In this document: piece by piece, positions 10,296-20,067 of the stretch
How the letters are laid out: each line of letters opens with the position of its first letter
How positions within the stretch are numbered: the stretch's first letter is position 1
Assembly (NCBI RefSeq): GCF_020783655.1
Contig: NZ_JAJGQH010000021.1
Coordinates: forward strand, 1 to 64,000
From: Xanthomonas melonis
GTDB lineage: Bacteria; Pseudomonadota; Gammaproteobacteria; Xanthomonadales; Xanthomonadaceae
DNA length: 64,000 bases
Direction: 5' to 3'
The notes under the pieces: generated by a model
The model's input: the letters and a program-made list of their open reading frames with translations, nothing else
What the model was told of the DNA's origin: nothing
Databases searched by the model: none
Position numbers and translations under genes: made by a program

Positions 10296-11396
10296 TCAGA
10301 GACGCAGCGGCATCACCACATGTCGCGACTTCTCGCTGCTGGCCTCACGCACCAATGCCGACGAATTTGCATCGCGCAGCTGGATGACGACGTGCTCATC
10401 GCGCAGCGCGGACAATGCATCCAGCAGGTAATTCACATTGAAGCCAATGGCCAGATCGTCGACCTTGGTGTCTGCCTCGATCTCTTCCTGGGCTTCTTCC
10501 TGCTCCGGGTTGTGTGCACTGATCTTCAGCTGACCCGGCGACACTTCCACGCGCACACCGCGATACTTCTCGTTGGACAGGATGGCTGCACGCTGCAGCG
10601 ACGCACGCAGGGCCTCGCGATCGACCTTGACCTCGCGGTCCGCACCGATCGGGATGACCGCTTCGTAATCCGGGAAACGGCCGTCGATCAGCTTGGACGT
10701 GAACGTGACATCGCCACGCTTGACGCGGATATGGCTGCGCCCCACCTCGAGCTCGACCTCACGATCCGCACCTTCCAACAGGCGCTGCAACTCGGTCACG
10801 CCCTTGCGCGGCACAATGATCTGGCGCTTGGCACCGCCGGCCTTCTCCAGCTCCGTTTCGCACAGCGCCAGACGGTGGCCATCGGTCGCCACGCAGCGCA
10901 GCAAGCCCTCGCGGAGGTCGAACAGCAGCCCGTTGAGGTAATAACGCACGTCCTGCTGGGCCATCGCGAACGCCGTGCGCTCGATCAGTTCCTTCAAGCC
11001 GGCCTCGGGCACCGCCACACGCTCGGTGGCCTCCACTTCGTCGACGGACGGGAAGTCGTTGGCAGGCAAGGTCGCCAGGGTGAACCGGCTACGCCCGGCC
11101 TGCACGGTGACCTTATCCCCGCTCCGGGACACGGTGACACGGCTGCCGTCGGGAAGGGCACGCAGGATGTCGAACAGCTTGCGGGCCGGAATCGTGGTCT
11201 CTCCGTCCTGCGCATCTTCGACCTGGGTGCGGGAAATCATCTCCACTTCCAGGTCAGTACCCGTCAGCGACAGTTGCCCGTTGTTTACCTGCACCAGCAA
11301 ATTCGCCAGCACCGGCAATGTCTGACGCCGTTCGACCACATTGACCACCTGGGCCAACGGCTTGAGGAAGGCTTCGCGTTGCAGTGTGAAACGCAT
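10296..11396 (-). CDS. dnaN: DNA polymerase III sliding clamp (beta subunit)
   Basis: A 366-aa protein, the standard length of the bacterial beta clamp. It begins MRFTLQREAFLKPLAQVVNVVERRQTLPVLANLLV and ends with the family signature HVVMPLRL. Three topologically similar domains of about 120 residues each can be followed; the middle contains the conserved FDLREGLLRCVATDGHRLAL. The dimer encircles DNA and tethers polymerase III. It is transcribed away from oriC, which lies directly upstream. Confidence 0.98.
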   Translation of the reverse strand: MRFTLQREAFLKPLAQVVNVVERRQTLPVLANLLVQVNNGQLSLTGTDLEVEMISRTQVEDAQDGETTIPARKLFDILRALPDGSRVTVSRSGDKVTVQAGRSRFTLATLPANDFPSVDEVEATERVAVPEAGLKELIERTAFAMAQQDVRYYLNGLLFDLREGLLRCVATDGHRLALCETELEKAGGAKRQIIVPRKGVTELQRLLEGADREVELEVGRSHIRVKRGDVTFTSKLIDGRFPDYEAVIPIGADREVKVDREALRASLQRAAILSNEKYRGVRVEVSPGQLKISAHNPEQEEAQEEIEADTKVDDLAIGFNVNYLLDALSALRDEHVVIQLRDANSSALVREASSEKSRHVVMPLRL

Positions 11397-11671
11397 GTGG
11401 TTCCGTGCCCCTATGCTTTAAAGATGTGGAATAAATCAAAAGCTTGGTGGTGATGGTAGGGCTGTTTTCAGCGGACAACCACTCTAAGCCATTGTTTCAA
11501 ATCGTTTTTCTAGCCGGAAAAGTCGTTGGACTAGTCTGCCTGGAGCGGTGGGAAAACCTGTGGATAGTTTTCCGCCCGCCACTGCAGCCGTATTTATCCA
11601 CAGATTCTCCCGCATTTGGCACCAACTCATCCACGCTTTTTTCCAAGCCCGACAAACATTGGCGCGCCGCA
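11397..11671. other. oriC: Chromosomal replication origin oriC (dnaN/dnaA intergenic)
   Basis: The 275-bp gap between the dnaN start and the dnaA stop. In X. campestris pv. campestris 17 the dnaA/dnaN intergenic region (273 bp) was shown to be the minimal autonomously replicating oriC, with only three consensus DnaA boxes and many short AT clusters. Here TTATCCACA is perfect at 11594-11602 and TGTGGATAG (one mismatch, reverse orientation) is at 11559-11567; TCATCCACG at 11628-11636 is a weak third. AT clusters such as TTTAAA, AATAAAT, TTGTTT and GTTTTT lie in the dnaN-side half. Confidence 0.9.
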
Positions 11672-13003
11672 TCACTCGCTGAGCTTGCGAATCAGCTTTT
11701 CCCAGTCCTCGCGCAGCTTGCCATCGGCCTCCATCAAGGTGCGAATCTGCCGACAGGCGTGCAGCACGGTGGTGTGGTCGCGACCGGCAAAGGCGTCGCC
11801 GATCTCGGGCAGGCTGTGTTCGGTGAGCTCCTTGGCCAGCGCCATCGCCACCTGGCGCGGACGCGCCAGCGAGCGGGTGCGGCGCTTGGACAGCAGATCC
11901 TTCATCTGCAGCCCGTAGTAGTCGGCCACGGTCTTCTGGATGTTGGGGATGCCGATGGCCTGCTGCTGGGCACGCAACAGGTCGCGCAGCGTCTCCTGGG
12001 CAAACTCCACCGTGATCGAGCGCCCGGTGAAGTTGGCGCGCGCCACCAGCGTGTTGAGCGCACCCTCCAGGTCGCGCACGTTCGAGCGCATCTTCTTGGC
12101 GATCAGGAACGCCACGTCGTCCGGAATCTCGGCGCCACGTTCGCGCGCCTTGGCCAGCACGATGGCCGCACGGGTTTCGAAATCCGGTGGATCGATCGCC
12201 ACCGACAGGCCCCAGGCCAGGCGCGACTTGAGCCGCGGCTCCAGGCCCTCCACCTCGCGCGGATAGCGGTCGCAGGTCAGGATGATCTGCTGGCGGCCAT
12301 CGAACAGCGCGTTGAAGGTGTGGAAAAACTCTTCCTGGGTGCGATCCTTGCCGGCAAAGAACTGGATGTCGTCGATCAGCAGCGCATCGATCTGCTGGAA
12401 CTGGCGCTTGAACTGATCCATCGCCTTGTCCTGCAATGCGCGGATCATGGCGCTGAAGAACTGTTCCGACCGCAGGTACATCACCTTGGCGGCCGGATTG
12501 GCCTGACGCAGCGCGTTGCCGGCCGCGAACATCAGGTGGGTCTTGCCCAGGCCGGTGCTGCCGTACAGCAACAAGGGGTTGTGCGCCCGGTCGCCGGGCT
12601 TCTGCGCGGCCTGGATCGCGGCGGCCAGACCGAGCTGGTTGCTGCGGCCCTCGACGAAGTTGGCGAAGGTGTAGTGCGAATCCAGGTTGCCGGCGAACGG
12701 CACGATCGGGGCGGTGGCGACCGGCGCGCTGGGCGCGGCGGTCGGTGCAGGCGCCGGCTCCGGCGCACGTGGGCGCGAGCCGACGGCCAGTGCCACCTCG
12801 CCATTGCCGGCGAAATACGACAACAACTCGCGGATACGCGGCAGGTAGCGTTCGCGGACCTGATCGACGATGAACGCATTGGGCGCATACAGCACGATGC
12901 TGTCGCCGCGATCCTCGGCTTGCAGGGGTTTCAACCAGGTGTGGACGTCCTCGGGCGGGAATTCGGCTTCGAGACGTTCCAGACAGCGGGGCCAAGCATC
13001 CAT
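11672..13003 (-). CDS. dnaA: Chromosomal replication initiator DnaA
   Basis: A 443-aa protein with the four DnaA domains: an N-terminal helical domain ([27 protein letters not shown]), a low-complexity Ala/Pro linker (about residues 88-108), the AAA+ domain ([22 protein letters not shown] Walker [27 protein letters not shown] Walker B and sensor I) and the C-terminal helix-turn-helix with the signature [21 protein letters not shown]. It opens oriC, which here lies downstream of the gene. A TTG codon three bases upstream is an alternative start. Its promoter must lie in the 239-bp gap shared with rpmH. Confidence 0.98.
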   Translation of the reverse strand: MDAWPRCLERLEAEFPPEDVHTWLKPLQAEDRGDSIVLYAPNAFIVDQVRERYLPRIRELLSYFAGNGEVALAVGSRPRAPEPAPAPTAAPSAPVATAPIVPFAGNLDSHYTFANFVEGRSNQLGLAAAIQAAQKPGDRAHNPLLLYGSTGLGKTHLMFAAGNALRQANPAAKVMYLRSEQFFSAMIRALQDKAMDQFKRQFQQIDALLIDDIQFFAGKDRTQEEFFHTFNALFDGRQQIILTCDRYPREVEGLEPRLKSRLAWGLSVAIDPPDFETRAAIVLAKARERGAEIPDDVAFLIAKKMRSNVRDLEGALNTLVARANFTGRSITVEFAQETLRDLLRAQQQAIGIPNIQKTVADYYGLQMKDLLSKRRTRSLARPRQVAMALAKELTEHSLPEIGDAFAGRDHTTVLHACRQIRTLMEADGKLREDWEKLIRKLSE

Positions 13004-13116
13004 CAAAGTGTGATCATCTGTTGCTGGCTGCGGCGCGCAGCAGGGCGCCGTGCACGCAGCCCGGAAGTGAAAAGAGGATGGGCCAGACTAGCATCGCAGG
13101 CCGGCTTTTCCCAGAC

Positions 13117-13125
13117 TTATTCACA
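13117..13125 (+). promoter_or_regulatory. DnaA box upstream of dnaA
   Basis: TTATTCACA matches the DnaA-box consensus TTATNCACA. It sits in the divergent dnaA/rpmH promoter region, 114 bases upstream of the dnaA start, so it is a candidate autoregulatory site; a weaker CCATCCACA follows at 13129-13137. Confidence 0.6.
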
Positions 13126-13176
13126 GGGCCATCCACAGGGCGCGAGCGTCGGGCACGGCGCGAAACTCACAAGGAG

Positions 13177-13204
13177 TTGACCTGGCATGGAACGAACCTA
13201 TAAA
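13177..13204 (+). promoter_or_regulatory. Sigma-70 promoter of rpmH-rnpA
   Basis: TTGACC (13177-13182) and TATAAA (13199-13204) are separated by 16 bases, a near-consensus vegetative promoter. The expected start point is about 30 bases upstream of the rpmH ATG. Confidence 0.75.
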
Positions 13205-13242
13205 ATTGCCGGTTCACCGTTTCCATTCATGCAGAGGGCCCC

Positions 13243-13383
13243 ATGGCCACCAAGCGTACTTTCCAACCCAGCAACCTGAAGCGAGCACGCGACCATGGCT
13301 TCCGCGCACGTATGGCGACCGCCGACGGCCGCAAGATCCTGGCTCGCCGCCGCGCCAAGGGCCGCAAGCGCCTGAGCGCTTGA
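13243..13383 (+). CDS. rpmH: 50S ribosomal protein L34
   Basis: A 46-aa basic protein starting [20 protein letters not shown] and ending KGRKRLSA, which is diagnostic of L34. It is shorter than most open frames considered here but unambiguous. It is the first gene rightward of oriC, followed by rnpA with the usual close spacing, and is expressed from the strong promoter at 13177-13204. Confidence 0.97.
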
Positions 13384-13421
13384 TTGCCGCGCCGCTCCCT
13401 GCGGCCGAGGCAGTCCCTAAC

Positions 13422-13859
13422 GTGAACGCATCGAACCCGTGCAGGCGATTTCCTCGTTCTGCGCGGGTTCGTACGCGTGCGCAATACACCGTTGTCTTCG
13501 ACACCGCGCGCTGTACCTCCGACCCGCTGCTGAGCCTGCATTGGCGCACTGGCGATACGCCGCCGCGTCTGGGCATGGCGGTATCGCGCAAGGTCGATAC
13601 GCGCGCGGTGGGTCGCAATCGCATCAAGCGCGTGCTGCGCGATGCGATGCGCCACCTGCTGCCCGAGCTGGCGGGCGGCGACTATGTGATCGTGGCGCGT
13701 TCGGCAGCCGCCAAGGCAACCAATCCACAGATCCGCGACGCTTTCGTGCGGCTGTTACGCCGCGCCGGCGCATTGCCCCTGCCTGCCGCGCCCGGCACAA
13801 TGCCGCCCGCCACGACGGTGTGCCCATCGTCCCTTTCCCCGACCGAGCCGGAACGCTAG
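13422..13859 (+). CDS. rnpA: Ribonuclease P protein component
   Basis: A 145-aa basic protein. The conserved RnpA core is [29 protein letters not shown] (the RNR motif) preceded by [12 protein letters not shown]. It binds the RNase P RNA and helps process tRNA 5' ends. The GTG at 13422 is chosen because it gives the family start [22 protein letters not shown] 38 bases after rpmH; upstream in-frame codons overlap rpmH in another frame. The C-terminal Pro/Thr-rich tail after about residue 120 is longer than in E. coli. Confidence 0.93.
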   Translation: MNASNPCRRFPRSARVRTRAQYTVVFDTARCTSDPLLSLHWRTGDTPPRLGMAVSRKVDTRAVGRNRIKRVLRDAMRHLLPELAGGDYVIVARSAAAKATNPQIRDAFVRLLRRAGALPLPAAPGTMPPATTVCPSSLSPTEPER

Positions 13860-13884
13860 TTCCGACTGAGCGAGTTGCTGCCCG

Positions 13885-15606
13885 ATGAACCAGACCCGTG
13901 TTTTTCTGATCTTTGCCTGGCTGATGGTCGCGGCGCTGCTGTGGATGGAGTGGGGCAAGGACAAGGCGGCCGCCAACGCGCCGGCGTCCGTCACGACCCA
14001 GGCCGTGCCGGCCGCGCGGGATCCGGATGCGGCAGCCACACCTGTCACTGTGCCCAACGCACAGGCGATTCCGCAGGCAGGCGCTCCGGGCGCAGTGCCG
14101 GCAACCGGCAGCTCCACCACCACGCCGGCCACCGCGGGCGCCGCACCGGTGTTGACCGTGACTTCTGACGTGTTGCGCCTGAAGCTGGACGGACGCAGCG
14201 TGCTGGATGCCGAGCTGTTGCAGTTCCCGCAGACCAAGGACGGCACCGCACCGGTCAGTCTGCTGACCGAAGATCCGGCCCATCCCTATAGCGCGGTCAG
14301 CGGCTGGGCCAGCGAACAGTCGCCGGTGCCGGGCGTCGGTGGCTTCCGCGCCGAGCAACCGGGGACGCGCTTCGAGCTGGCCGACGGCCAGAAGATGCTG
14401 GTGGTGCCGTTCGTCTGGAATGGCCCCAACGGCGTCTCGATTCGCCGCACCTTCACCCTGGAACGCGGCCGCTATGCCATCGCGATCAAGGACGAGGTGA
14501 TCAACAAGAGCGGCGCGCCCTGGAATGGCTATGTGTTCCGCAAGCTGAGCCGGGTGCCGACCATCCTCAGCCGCGGCATGACCAATCCGGATTCCTTCAG
14601 CTTCAATGGGGCCACCTGGTACAGCCCGCAGGAAGGCTACGAGCGCCGTGCGTTCAAGGACTACATGGACGACGGCGGCCTGAATCGCCAGATCACCGGT
14701 GGTTGGGTCGCCCTGCTGCAGCACCACTTCTTTACCGCGTGGATCCCGCAGAAGGACCAGGCCTCGCTGTATGTGCTGGCCCAGGACGGTCCGCGCGATG
14801 TGGCCGAGCTGCGTGGGCCGGCCTTCACCGTGGCGCCGGGCCAGACCGCGACCACCGAAGCGCGCCTGTGGGTCGGTCCCAAGCTGGTCAGCCAGATCGC
14901 CAAGGAAGACGTCAAAGGCCTGGACCGCGTGGTCGATTACAGCCGCTTTTCGCTGATGGCCATCATTGGCCAGGGGCTGTTCTGGGTGCTGAGCCATCTG
15001 CACAGCTTCCTGCACAACTGGGGCTGGGCCATCATCGGCCTGGTGGTGCTGCTGCGTCTGGCGCTGTATCCGCTGTCGGCCGCGCAGTACAAGTCCGGTG
15101 CCAAGATGCGCCGCTTCCAGCCGCGCCTTGCCCAGCTGAAGGAGCGCTACGGCGACGATCGCGTCAAGTACCAGCAGGCGACGATGGAGCTGTTCAAGAA
15201 GGAAAAGATCAACCCGATGGGCGGCTGTCTGCCGTTGCTGATCCAGATGCCGATCTTCTTCGCGCTGTATTGGGTGCTGGTGGAATCGGTGGAACTGCGC
15301 CAGGCGCCGTGGCTGGGCTGGATCCAGGACCTGACCGCGCGCGACCCGTACTTCATCCTGCCGGTGCTCAACATCGCCATCATGTGGGCGACGCAGAAGC
15401 TGACCCCGACCCCGGGCATGGACCCGATGCAGGCCAAGATGATGCAGTTCATGCCGCTGGTATTCGGCGTCATGATGGCCTTCATGCCGGCCGGCCTGGT
15501 GCTGTACTGGGTGGTCAACGGCGGCCTGGGTCTGCTGATCCAGTGGTGGATGATCCGCCAGCATGGCGAGCAGCCGAGCAAGATCATCCAGGCCAACACC
15601 AAGTAA
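13885..15606 (+). CDS. yidC: Membrane protein insertase YidC
   Basis: A 573-aa inner-membrane protein of the Gram-negative YidC type: an N-terminal signal-anchor ([23 protein letters not shown]), a large periplasmic beta-sandwich domain (about residues 90-350), and the conserved five-helix core from about residue 355 ([77 protein letters not shown]). YidC inserts and folds membrane proteins with or without SecYEG. It follows rnpA by 25 bases and ends before a strong terminator. The small yidD gene often found between rnpA and yidC is not present in the gap. Confidence 0.97.
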   Translation: MNQTRVFLIFAWLMVAALLWMEWGKDKAAANAPASVTTQAVPAARDPDAAATPVTVPNAQAIPQAGAPGAVPATGSSTTTPATAGAAPVLTVTSDVLRLKLDGRSVLDAELLQFPQTKDGTAPVSLLTEDPAHPYSAVSGWASEQSPVPGVGGFRAEQPGTRFELADGQKMLVVPFVWNGPNGVSIRRTFTLERGRYAIAIKDEVINKSGAPWNGYVFRKLSRVPTILSRGMTNPDSFSFNGATWYSPQEGYERRAFKDYMDDGGLNRQITGGWVALLQHHFFTAWIPQKDQASLYVLAQDGPRDVAELRGPAFTVAPGQTATTEARLWVGPKLVSQIAKEDVKGLDRVVDYSRFSLMAIIGQGLFWVLSHLHSFLHNWGWAIIGLVVLLRLALYPLSAAQYKSGAKMRRFQPRLAQLKERYGDDRVKYQQATMELFKKEKINPMGGCLPLLIQMPIFFALYWVLVESVELRQAPWLGWIQDLTARDPYFILPVLNIAIMWATQKLTPTPGMDPMQAKMMQFMPLVFGVMMAFMPAGLVLYWVVNGGLGLLIQWWMIRQHGEQPSKIIQANTK

Positions 15607-15611
15607 GTTCG

Positions 15612-15639
15612 AGAAGGCCCGCCGCAAGGCGGGCCTTCT
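15612..15639 (+). terminator. Terminator hairpin after yidC
   Basis: A perfect 12-bp stem AGAAGGCCCGCC/GGCGGGCCTTCT closed by a GCAA tetraloop begins 5 bases after the yidC stop. The following T run is poor (TGCATAC), so termination may be partial and let transcription into the next gene. Confidence 0.75.
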
Positions 15640-15682
15640 GCATACGATCCGCCCTGCCTTCGTCATCGCCAAGGACGCTGCC

Positions 15683-18382
15683 GTGACCTCACCGCCTTTG
15701 CATCGCCTGCTGCTGCGCGCAAGCTGCGCCGGTCTGCTGGCTTTGGCTGGCTGCGGCACGCAGCACACCAGCGACCCTGCCGCGGCAACGCCAGCGACCG
15801 ACGGCGCGGCGAGCACACCGGTGCAAGGCGACGGCGCCGACGCGCGAGCGCTGATTGCACAGCTGCGCGACCAGCTGGATCGCCATCGCCGCATCATCGT
15901 GTTGCTGGCCGATGAAGCCAGACAAAGCCCGCGCGATCGCGCCACCTCCAGCAGCGTAGGGCAGCAGTTGTTCCATGAGAATCTGCAGCAGCGTGAACGC
16001 ATTGCCGCAGCCTTCGATACGGTGCTGGCGTCCAGGGCCCCGACCCGGCTCGCCACCATCGCCACGGTACTGGACGAGGTGGAATCCGCGCCTGACCTTT
16101 ACGATGCCGACCGCCTGGCATTTGCTGAAGTACTGCGCGATCTGCATGCGCGTATCGGCAAGGACTCGGCACTGCCGGCGGTCAAGCTGCACCAGCGTAT
16201 CGGCGAGGATCTCGACGCACTGGAGGAGATCGAGCGCAGCTACAACGCCGAGTTGACCCAGATCTTCAGCCGTTTCGACCGCAGCCGCGCGATCGTGCCC
16301 AAGCGTGAGAAGTGGGACGACTACGTGGCGCACCTGCGCACGCTGTACACGCGCGAGACCATCCTGCGCGACCACGGCGTGGTGGAGCCGTATCCGTTCT
16401 CCGCGCGCGACAGCGACAGCGAAGTGTTCGGCCGCGACCTGCCGCCCAAGACCGTGGTGCTCACCTTCGACGATGGCCCGCACAAGGCCTACACCGAACA
16501 GATCGTGGCGATCCTCAAGCGCTACGACGTGCCCGGCGTGTTCTTCGAAGTGGGACGCAACCTCGGTAGCCTGGATGCCAACGGCAAGCCGCAACTCGCG
16601 CCGTTGTCCAGGATCAGCCACACGCTGATGGAAGAAGGCTATGCGGTGGGCAATCACAGCCTGACCCATGCGCAGCTGTCCAAGACCACCGGCGCTGCGC
16701 TGCGCAGCCAGGTGCTGGATGCCGATACCTTGCTGCGCGCAGTGGACGACAAGCGCGCGCCGCTGTTCCGGTTCCCGTATGGCGCGCGCAACGCCGAAGG
16801 TTTGCAGCTGCTGGGAGAGGCCGGGCTCAAGTCGATCATGTGGAACATCGACTCGCTGGACTGGGCCGATCCGGTACCGGAATCGATCGTGCAACGCGTG
16901 CTGGACCAGGTGAACAGGGAACAGCGCGGCATCGTGTTGTTCCATGACATCCACGACCGCGCAGTCAAGGCCTTGCCGCAGATTCTGGATCGACTGATCG
17001 CCGACGGCTACCAGTTCGCCGGCTGGAATGGCCGCGAGTTCTCGGTGGCGCGTGCGCCCAGCGCGGTGGCCGATGCCACGGTGACCACCGGCTACGCGAA
17101 ATCCTGGGCGATCGTGATCGGCATCGACGATTACGCGCATTGGCCCAAGCTGGAATACGCGGCCAACGATGCGCAAGCGATTGCCAGTACCTTGACCGGG
17201 CCGCTGGGATTTCCGTCCTCGCAGGTGATCGTGCTCAAGAACGCACAGGCCACGCGCAACAACATCCTTGCCGCGTTCCATGATCGGCTCGGCGAAGGCC
17301 GCGCGCAGACCAACGATCGCGTGTTCGTGTTCTTCGCCGGGCATGGCGCTACCCGTCGGCTCGCATCTGGGCGCGACCTTGGCTACATCATTCCGGTCGA
17401 TTCGGATCCGCAGCATCTGGCCAGCGACGCGATCGCAATGAGCGATCTGCAGAACATCGCCGAGAGTCTGCAGGCCAAGCACGTGTTGTTCGTGATGGAT
17501 GCGTGTTACAGCGGGCTGGGCCTGACGCGCAGCGGGCCGACCTCCACTGCCTATCTGCGCGAAAACGCGCGCCGCATCGCGCGCCAGATGCTCACCGCCG
17601 GTGGAGCCGATCAGCAGGTGGCCGACAGCGGGCCGAATGGGCATTCGGTGTTCACCTGGGTGCTGTTGCAGGCGCTGGCCGGCAAGGGCGATCTCAATGG
17701 CGATGGCCTGATCACCGGCACCGAGCTGGCCGCGTATGTGGCACCGGCGGTGTCGGCTGTCTCGGCGCAGACGCCGGCGTTCGGCAGCCTGCCCGGATCG
17801 CAGGGCGGCGAATTCGTGTTTCAGGTGCCTAGCGGTGAGGAATTCCTCACTGCCGATACCGCGCAGCTGTCGGCCGATGCCATCGCGCTCAACGGGCGCG
17901 TGGATGCTGCACGTCCCGCGCCGGCCCCGGCCGGTACCGCTGCCACCGCGGCGCCGGTCACGGTGAAGACGCTGCAAGGCGGCGAAGCCAAGCTGGTACT
18001 GCCGACGGCGGTGAAGAGCAGCGACCGCCAACGCGCACAGCTGGCCAACGAACGTGGCCTGCAGCTGTACAAGGAAAAGCGCTATGCCGACGCCGCCGAA
18101 CAATTTGCCGAAGCATTGAAGCTGCGTCCGGACTTCGCGCTGGCTGCCAACAACCTGGGCTTTGTGTATTACCGTCAGCAACGTTATGCCGAAGCGGCGC
18201 GTTGGCTGGAAAACACCTTGAAGATCGACCCCTCGCGTGCAGTGGCCTATCTCAATCTCGGCGACGCCTATGCCAAGGCCGGTGATCGCGAAAAGGCGCG
18301 CAAGGCGTACTCCACCTATCTGGAACTGCAACCGCAAGGCAGCGGTGCAGAGCAGGCGCGTACCCAGCTGCAGTCGCTGTGA
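15683..18382 (+). CDS. Polysaccharide deacetylase / caspase-like / TPR lipoprotein (orf900)
   Basis: An 899-aa multidomain protein starting at GTG 15683, which gives a lipoprotein signal (LLLRASCAGLLALAGC, lipobox LAGC). After a helical region (to about residue 240) comes a NodB deacetylase domain with TFDDGPHKAY (about 260) and the zinc motif GNHSLTHAQL, then a caspase/metacaspase-like C14 domain (WAIVIGIDDY about 477, FFAGHG with the catalytic His near 553, DACYSG with the catalytic Cys near 608), then TPR repeats (about 790-899). It would be anchored at the cell envelope. The X. campestris oriC paper lists an 'orf900' with a homologue only in Xylella at this position; the domain reading here is mine. 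It may trim or sense envelope glycans. Confidence 0.85.
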   Translation: MTSPPLHRLLLRASCAGLLALAGCGTQHTSDPAAATPATDGAASTPVQGDGADARALIAQLRDQLDRHRRIIVLLADEARQSPRDRATSSSVGQQLFHENLQQRERIAAAFDTVLASRAPTRLATIATVLDEVESAPDLYDADRLAFAEVLRDLHARIGKDSALPAVKLHQRIGEDLDALEEIERSYNAELTQIFSRFDRSRAIVPKREKWDDYVAHLRTLYTRETILRDHGVVEPYPFSARDSDSEVFGRDLPPKTVVLTFDDGPHKAYTEQIVAILKRYDVPGVFFEVGRNLGSLDANGKPQLAPLSRISHTLMEEGYAVGNHSLTHAQLSKTTGAALRSQVLDADTLLRAVDDKRAPLFRFPYGARNAEGLQLLGEAGLKSIMWNIDSLDWADPVPESIVQRVLDQVNREQRGIVLFHDIHDRAVKALPQILDRLIADGYQFAGWNGREFSVARAPSAVADATVTTGYAKSWAIVIGIDDYAHWPKLEYAANDAQAIASTLTGPLGFPSSQVIVLKNAQATRNNILAAFHDRLGEGRAQTNDRVFVFFAGHGATRRLASGRDLGYIIPVDSDPQHLASDAIAMSDLQNIAESLQAKHVLFVMDACYSGLGLTRSGPTSTAYLRENARRIARQMLTAGGADQQVADSGPNGHSVFTWVLLQALAGKGDLNGDGLITGTELAAYVAPAVSAVSAQTPAFGSLPGSQGGEFVFQVPSGEEFLTADTAQLSADAIALNGRVDAARPAPAPAGTAATAAPVTVKTLQGGEAKLVLPTAVKSSDRQRAQLANERGLQLYKEKRYADAAEQFAEALKLRPDFALAANNLGFVYYRQQRYAEAARWLENTLKIDPSRAVAYLNLGDAYAKAGDREKARKAYSTYLELQPQGSGAEQARTQLQSL

Positions 18383-18543
18383 TTCCATACGGCTGACGCG
18401 TTGCAGCGAAGCCTGTCAGCAGAGCGCGCCCCGGGATGGAGGCGTGATACGCCAAGGACGGGCACCGGCTGGATGCCACCGCCGGCCGCGCGGTCGATGC
18501 GTCGCCGCGCCGGTCTTCTTCAATCCACGTCAGAGCAGTGCCC

Positions 18544-19884
18544 ATGTCGTCTTCCACCTCCACCATCGTTGCCATCGCCAGTGCCGCCGGAGCCGGTGGC
18601 GTCGGTATCGTGCGCCTGTCCGGGCCGCGTGCGATGCAGATCGCTACCGGGTTGGGCGTTGCGCAACTGGAGCCACGGCAGGCGCAGTACGCGCGCTTTC
18701 GTGACGCGCAGGGCGAGGTCATCGACGATGGCATCGCGCTGTGGTTCAAGGCGCCGCGCAGCTTCACCGGCGAGGATGTGGTGGAGCTGCAGGGCCACGG
18801 CAGCCCGGTCGTGTTGCGGCAGTTGGTCGCGCGCTGCGTTGCGCTGGGCGCGCGGCAGGCACGCGCGGGCGAGTTCAGCGAGCGCGCCTTTCTCAATGGC
18901 AAACTCGATCTGGCGCAGGCCGAGGCGATCGCCGATCTGATCGCCGCTGGCGATGTGCGCGCCGCACGTGCCGCACGGCGCTCGCTGGACGGCGTGTTCT
19001 CGCGCCGTATCGAGGCGGTGAGCGAGCACCTGACGCGCTTGCGCGTGCACGTGGAAGCAGCGATCGATTTCGCCGACGAGCCGCTCGATACCCTGGGTGG
19101 AGCGCAGGTGCGCGCAGGGTTGGAGCAGGCCCGCGCCTTGCTGGCCCGGTTGCTGCGCGATGCCGAGCGCGGCCGCAAGCTGCGCGATGGCCTGCATGCC
19201 GTGCTGATCGGCCCGCCCAATGCCGGCAAGAGCTCGCTGCTCAATGCCCTGGCCGGCAGCGACCGTGCCATCGTCACCGATGTGGCCGGTACCACCCGCG
19301 ATACCTTGCACGAAGCGATTCGGCTCGATGGCTTCGAGCTGACCCTGGTCGATACCGCCGGCCTGCGCGAGGGTGGCGACGCGATCGAGCGTGAAGGCAT
19401 GCGCCGCGCACGCGCAGAACTCGAGCGCGCCGATCTGGCGCTGGTGGTGCTGGATGCACGCGATCCGCAGGCGGCACGCGAGGCCATTGGCGATGCGCTC
19501 GCTGCGGTACCGCGCCAGCTGTGGATCCACAACAAATGCGATCTACTGAGCGGTGACGTACCGCTGGACGACGATGCGATCGCGGTCTCGGCGATCACCG
19601 GGCAAGGGCTGAAGCAGCTGCACACCCGGCTTCGTGAACTGGCACTTGGAGATGCAGGCGAAGGCGTGGACGGCGAGTTTTCCGCTCGCACTCGCCACGT
19701 GGATGCGCTACGCCGCGCCGAACAGCACGCCGATGCCGCCGATCTGGAGTTGCGTTTCGAACAGCTCGAACTGGCCGCCGAAGAATTGCGCCTGGCGCAG
19801 GACGCGCTTGGTGAGATCACCGGCAAGCTGAGCGCCGATGATCTCCTCGGGAAGATCTTTTCAAGCTTCTGTATCGGGAAGTGA
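18544..19884 (+). CDS. mnmE: tRNA uridine-5-carboxymethylaminomethyl modification GTPase MnmE
   Basis: A 446-aa GTPase (also TrmE/ThdF). It has the N-terminal tetrahydrofolate-binding domain ([39 protein letters not shown]), a helical domain interrupted by the G domain ([17 protein letters not shown]-loop, [22 protein letters not shown]), and the conserved C-terminal FCIGK with the cysteine. With MnmG it modifies wobble U34 of several tRNAs. The last codons are part of the attachment repeat (19865-19886), so the final residues come from the integrated island but are restored to the family sequence and the gene is intact. Confidence 0.97.
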   Translation: MSSSTSTIVAIASAAGAGGVGIVRLSGPRAMQIATGLGVAQLEPRQAQYARFRDAQGEVIDDGIALWFKAPRSFTGEDVVELQGHGSPVVLRQLVARCVALGARQARAGEFSERAFLNGKLDLAQAEAIADLIAAGDVRAARAARRSLDGVFSRRIEAVSEHLTRLRVHVEAAIDFADEPLDTLGGAQVRAGLEQARALLARLLRDAERGRKLRDGLHAVLIGPPNAGKSSLLNALAGSDRAIVTDVAGTTRDTLHEAIRLDGFELTLVDTAGLREGGDAIEREGMRRARAELERADLALVVLDARDPQAAREAIGDALAAVPRQLWIHNKCDLLSGDVPLDDDAIAVSAITGQGLKQLHTRLRELALGDAGEGVDGEFSARTRHVDALRRAEQHADAADLELRFEQLELAAEELRLAQDALGEITGKLSADDLLGKIFSSFCIGK

Positions 19885-19886
19885 TG
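19865..19886 (+). repeat. attL: left 22-bp direct repeat of the island
   Basis: The 22 bases covering the mnmE codons for ..FCIGK and the stop are repeated at 45374-45395 with one mismatch (G against C at the 14th base). The 3' end of mnmE (trmE/thdF) is an established integration site for islands, notably Salmonella genomic island 1, whose repeats cover the same FCIGK codons. This defines the left end of the element. Confidence 0.9.
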
Positions 19887-19996
19887 TGGGATCCAGAAAC
19901 GTCCACTGAAGTCTTCTGATGTGGCTTTAGGCCGCGGAAACAAAGGGATTTTTGTCTACTAACGGATTCGGTGATACAGTCAGAGCCGCTCACTTT

Positions 19997-20056
19997 TATG
20001 TCCAAGTTTAGTTCCAAGTAGCTGGATGATTGCTTTCTTCCTTCTACTTGGACATA
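19997..20056. promoter_or_regulatory. Inverted repeats upstream of the integrase (arm sites or operator)
   Basis: An 11-bp perfect inverted repeat TATGTCCAAGT (19997-20007) / ACTTGGACATA (20046-20056) flanks 38 bases and ends 2 bases before the integrase ribosome site; a further TCCAAGTAG lies at 20013-20021. The core GTCCAAG heptamer is also clustered at the right end of the island (45249, 45298, 45310). The arrangement fits integrase arm-type sites that also control the int promoter. Confidence 0.6.
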
Positions 20057-20067
20057 CGGAGGATGAG

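Noticed and set aside
9978-11453. 491-codon open frame opposite dnaN
   Set aside because: Antisense shadow of dnaN, with no recognisable motif.
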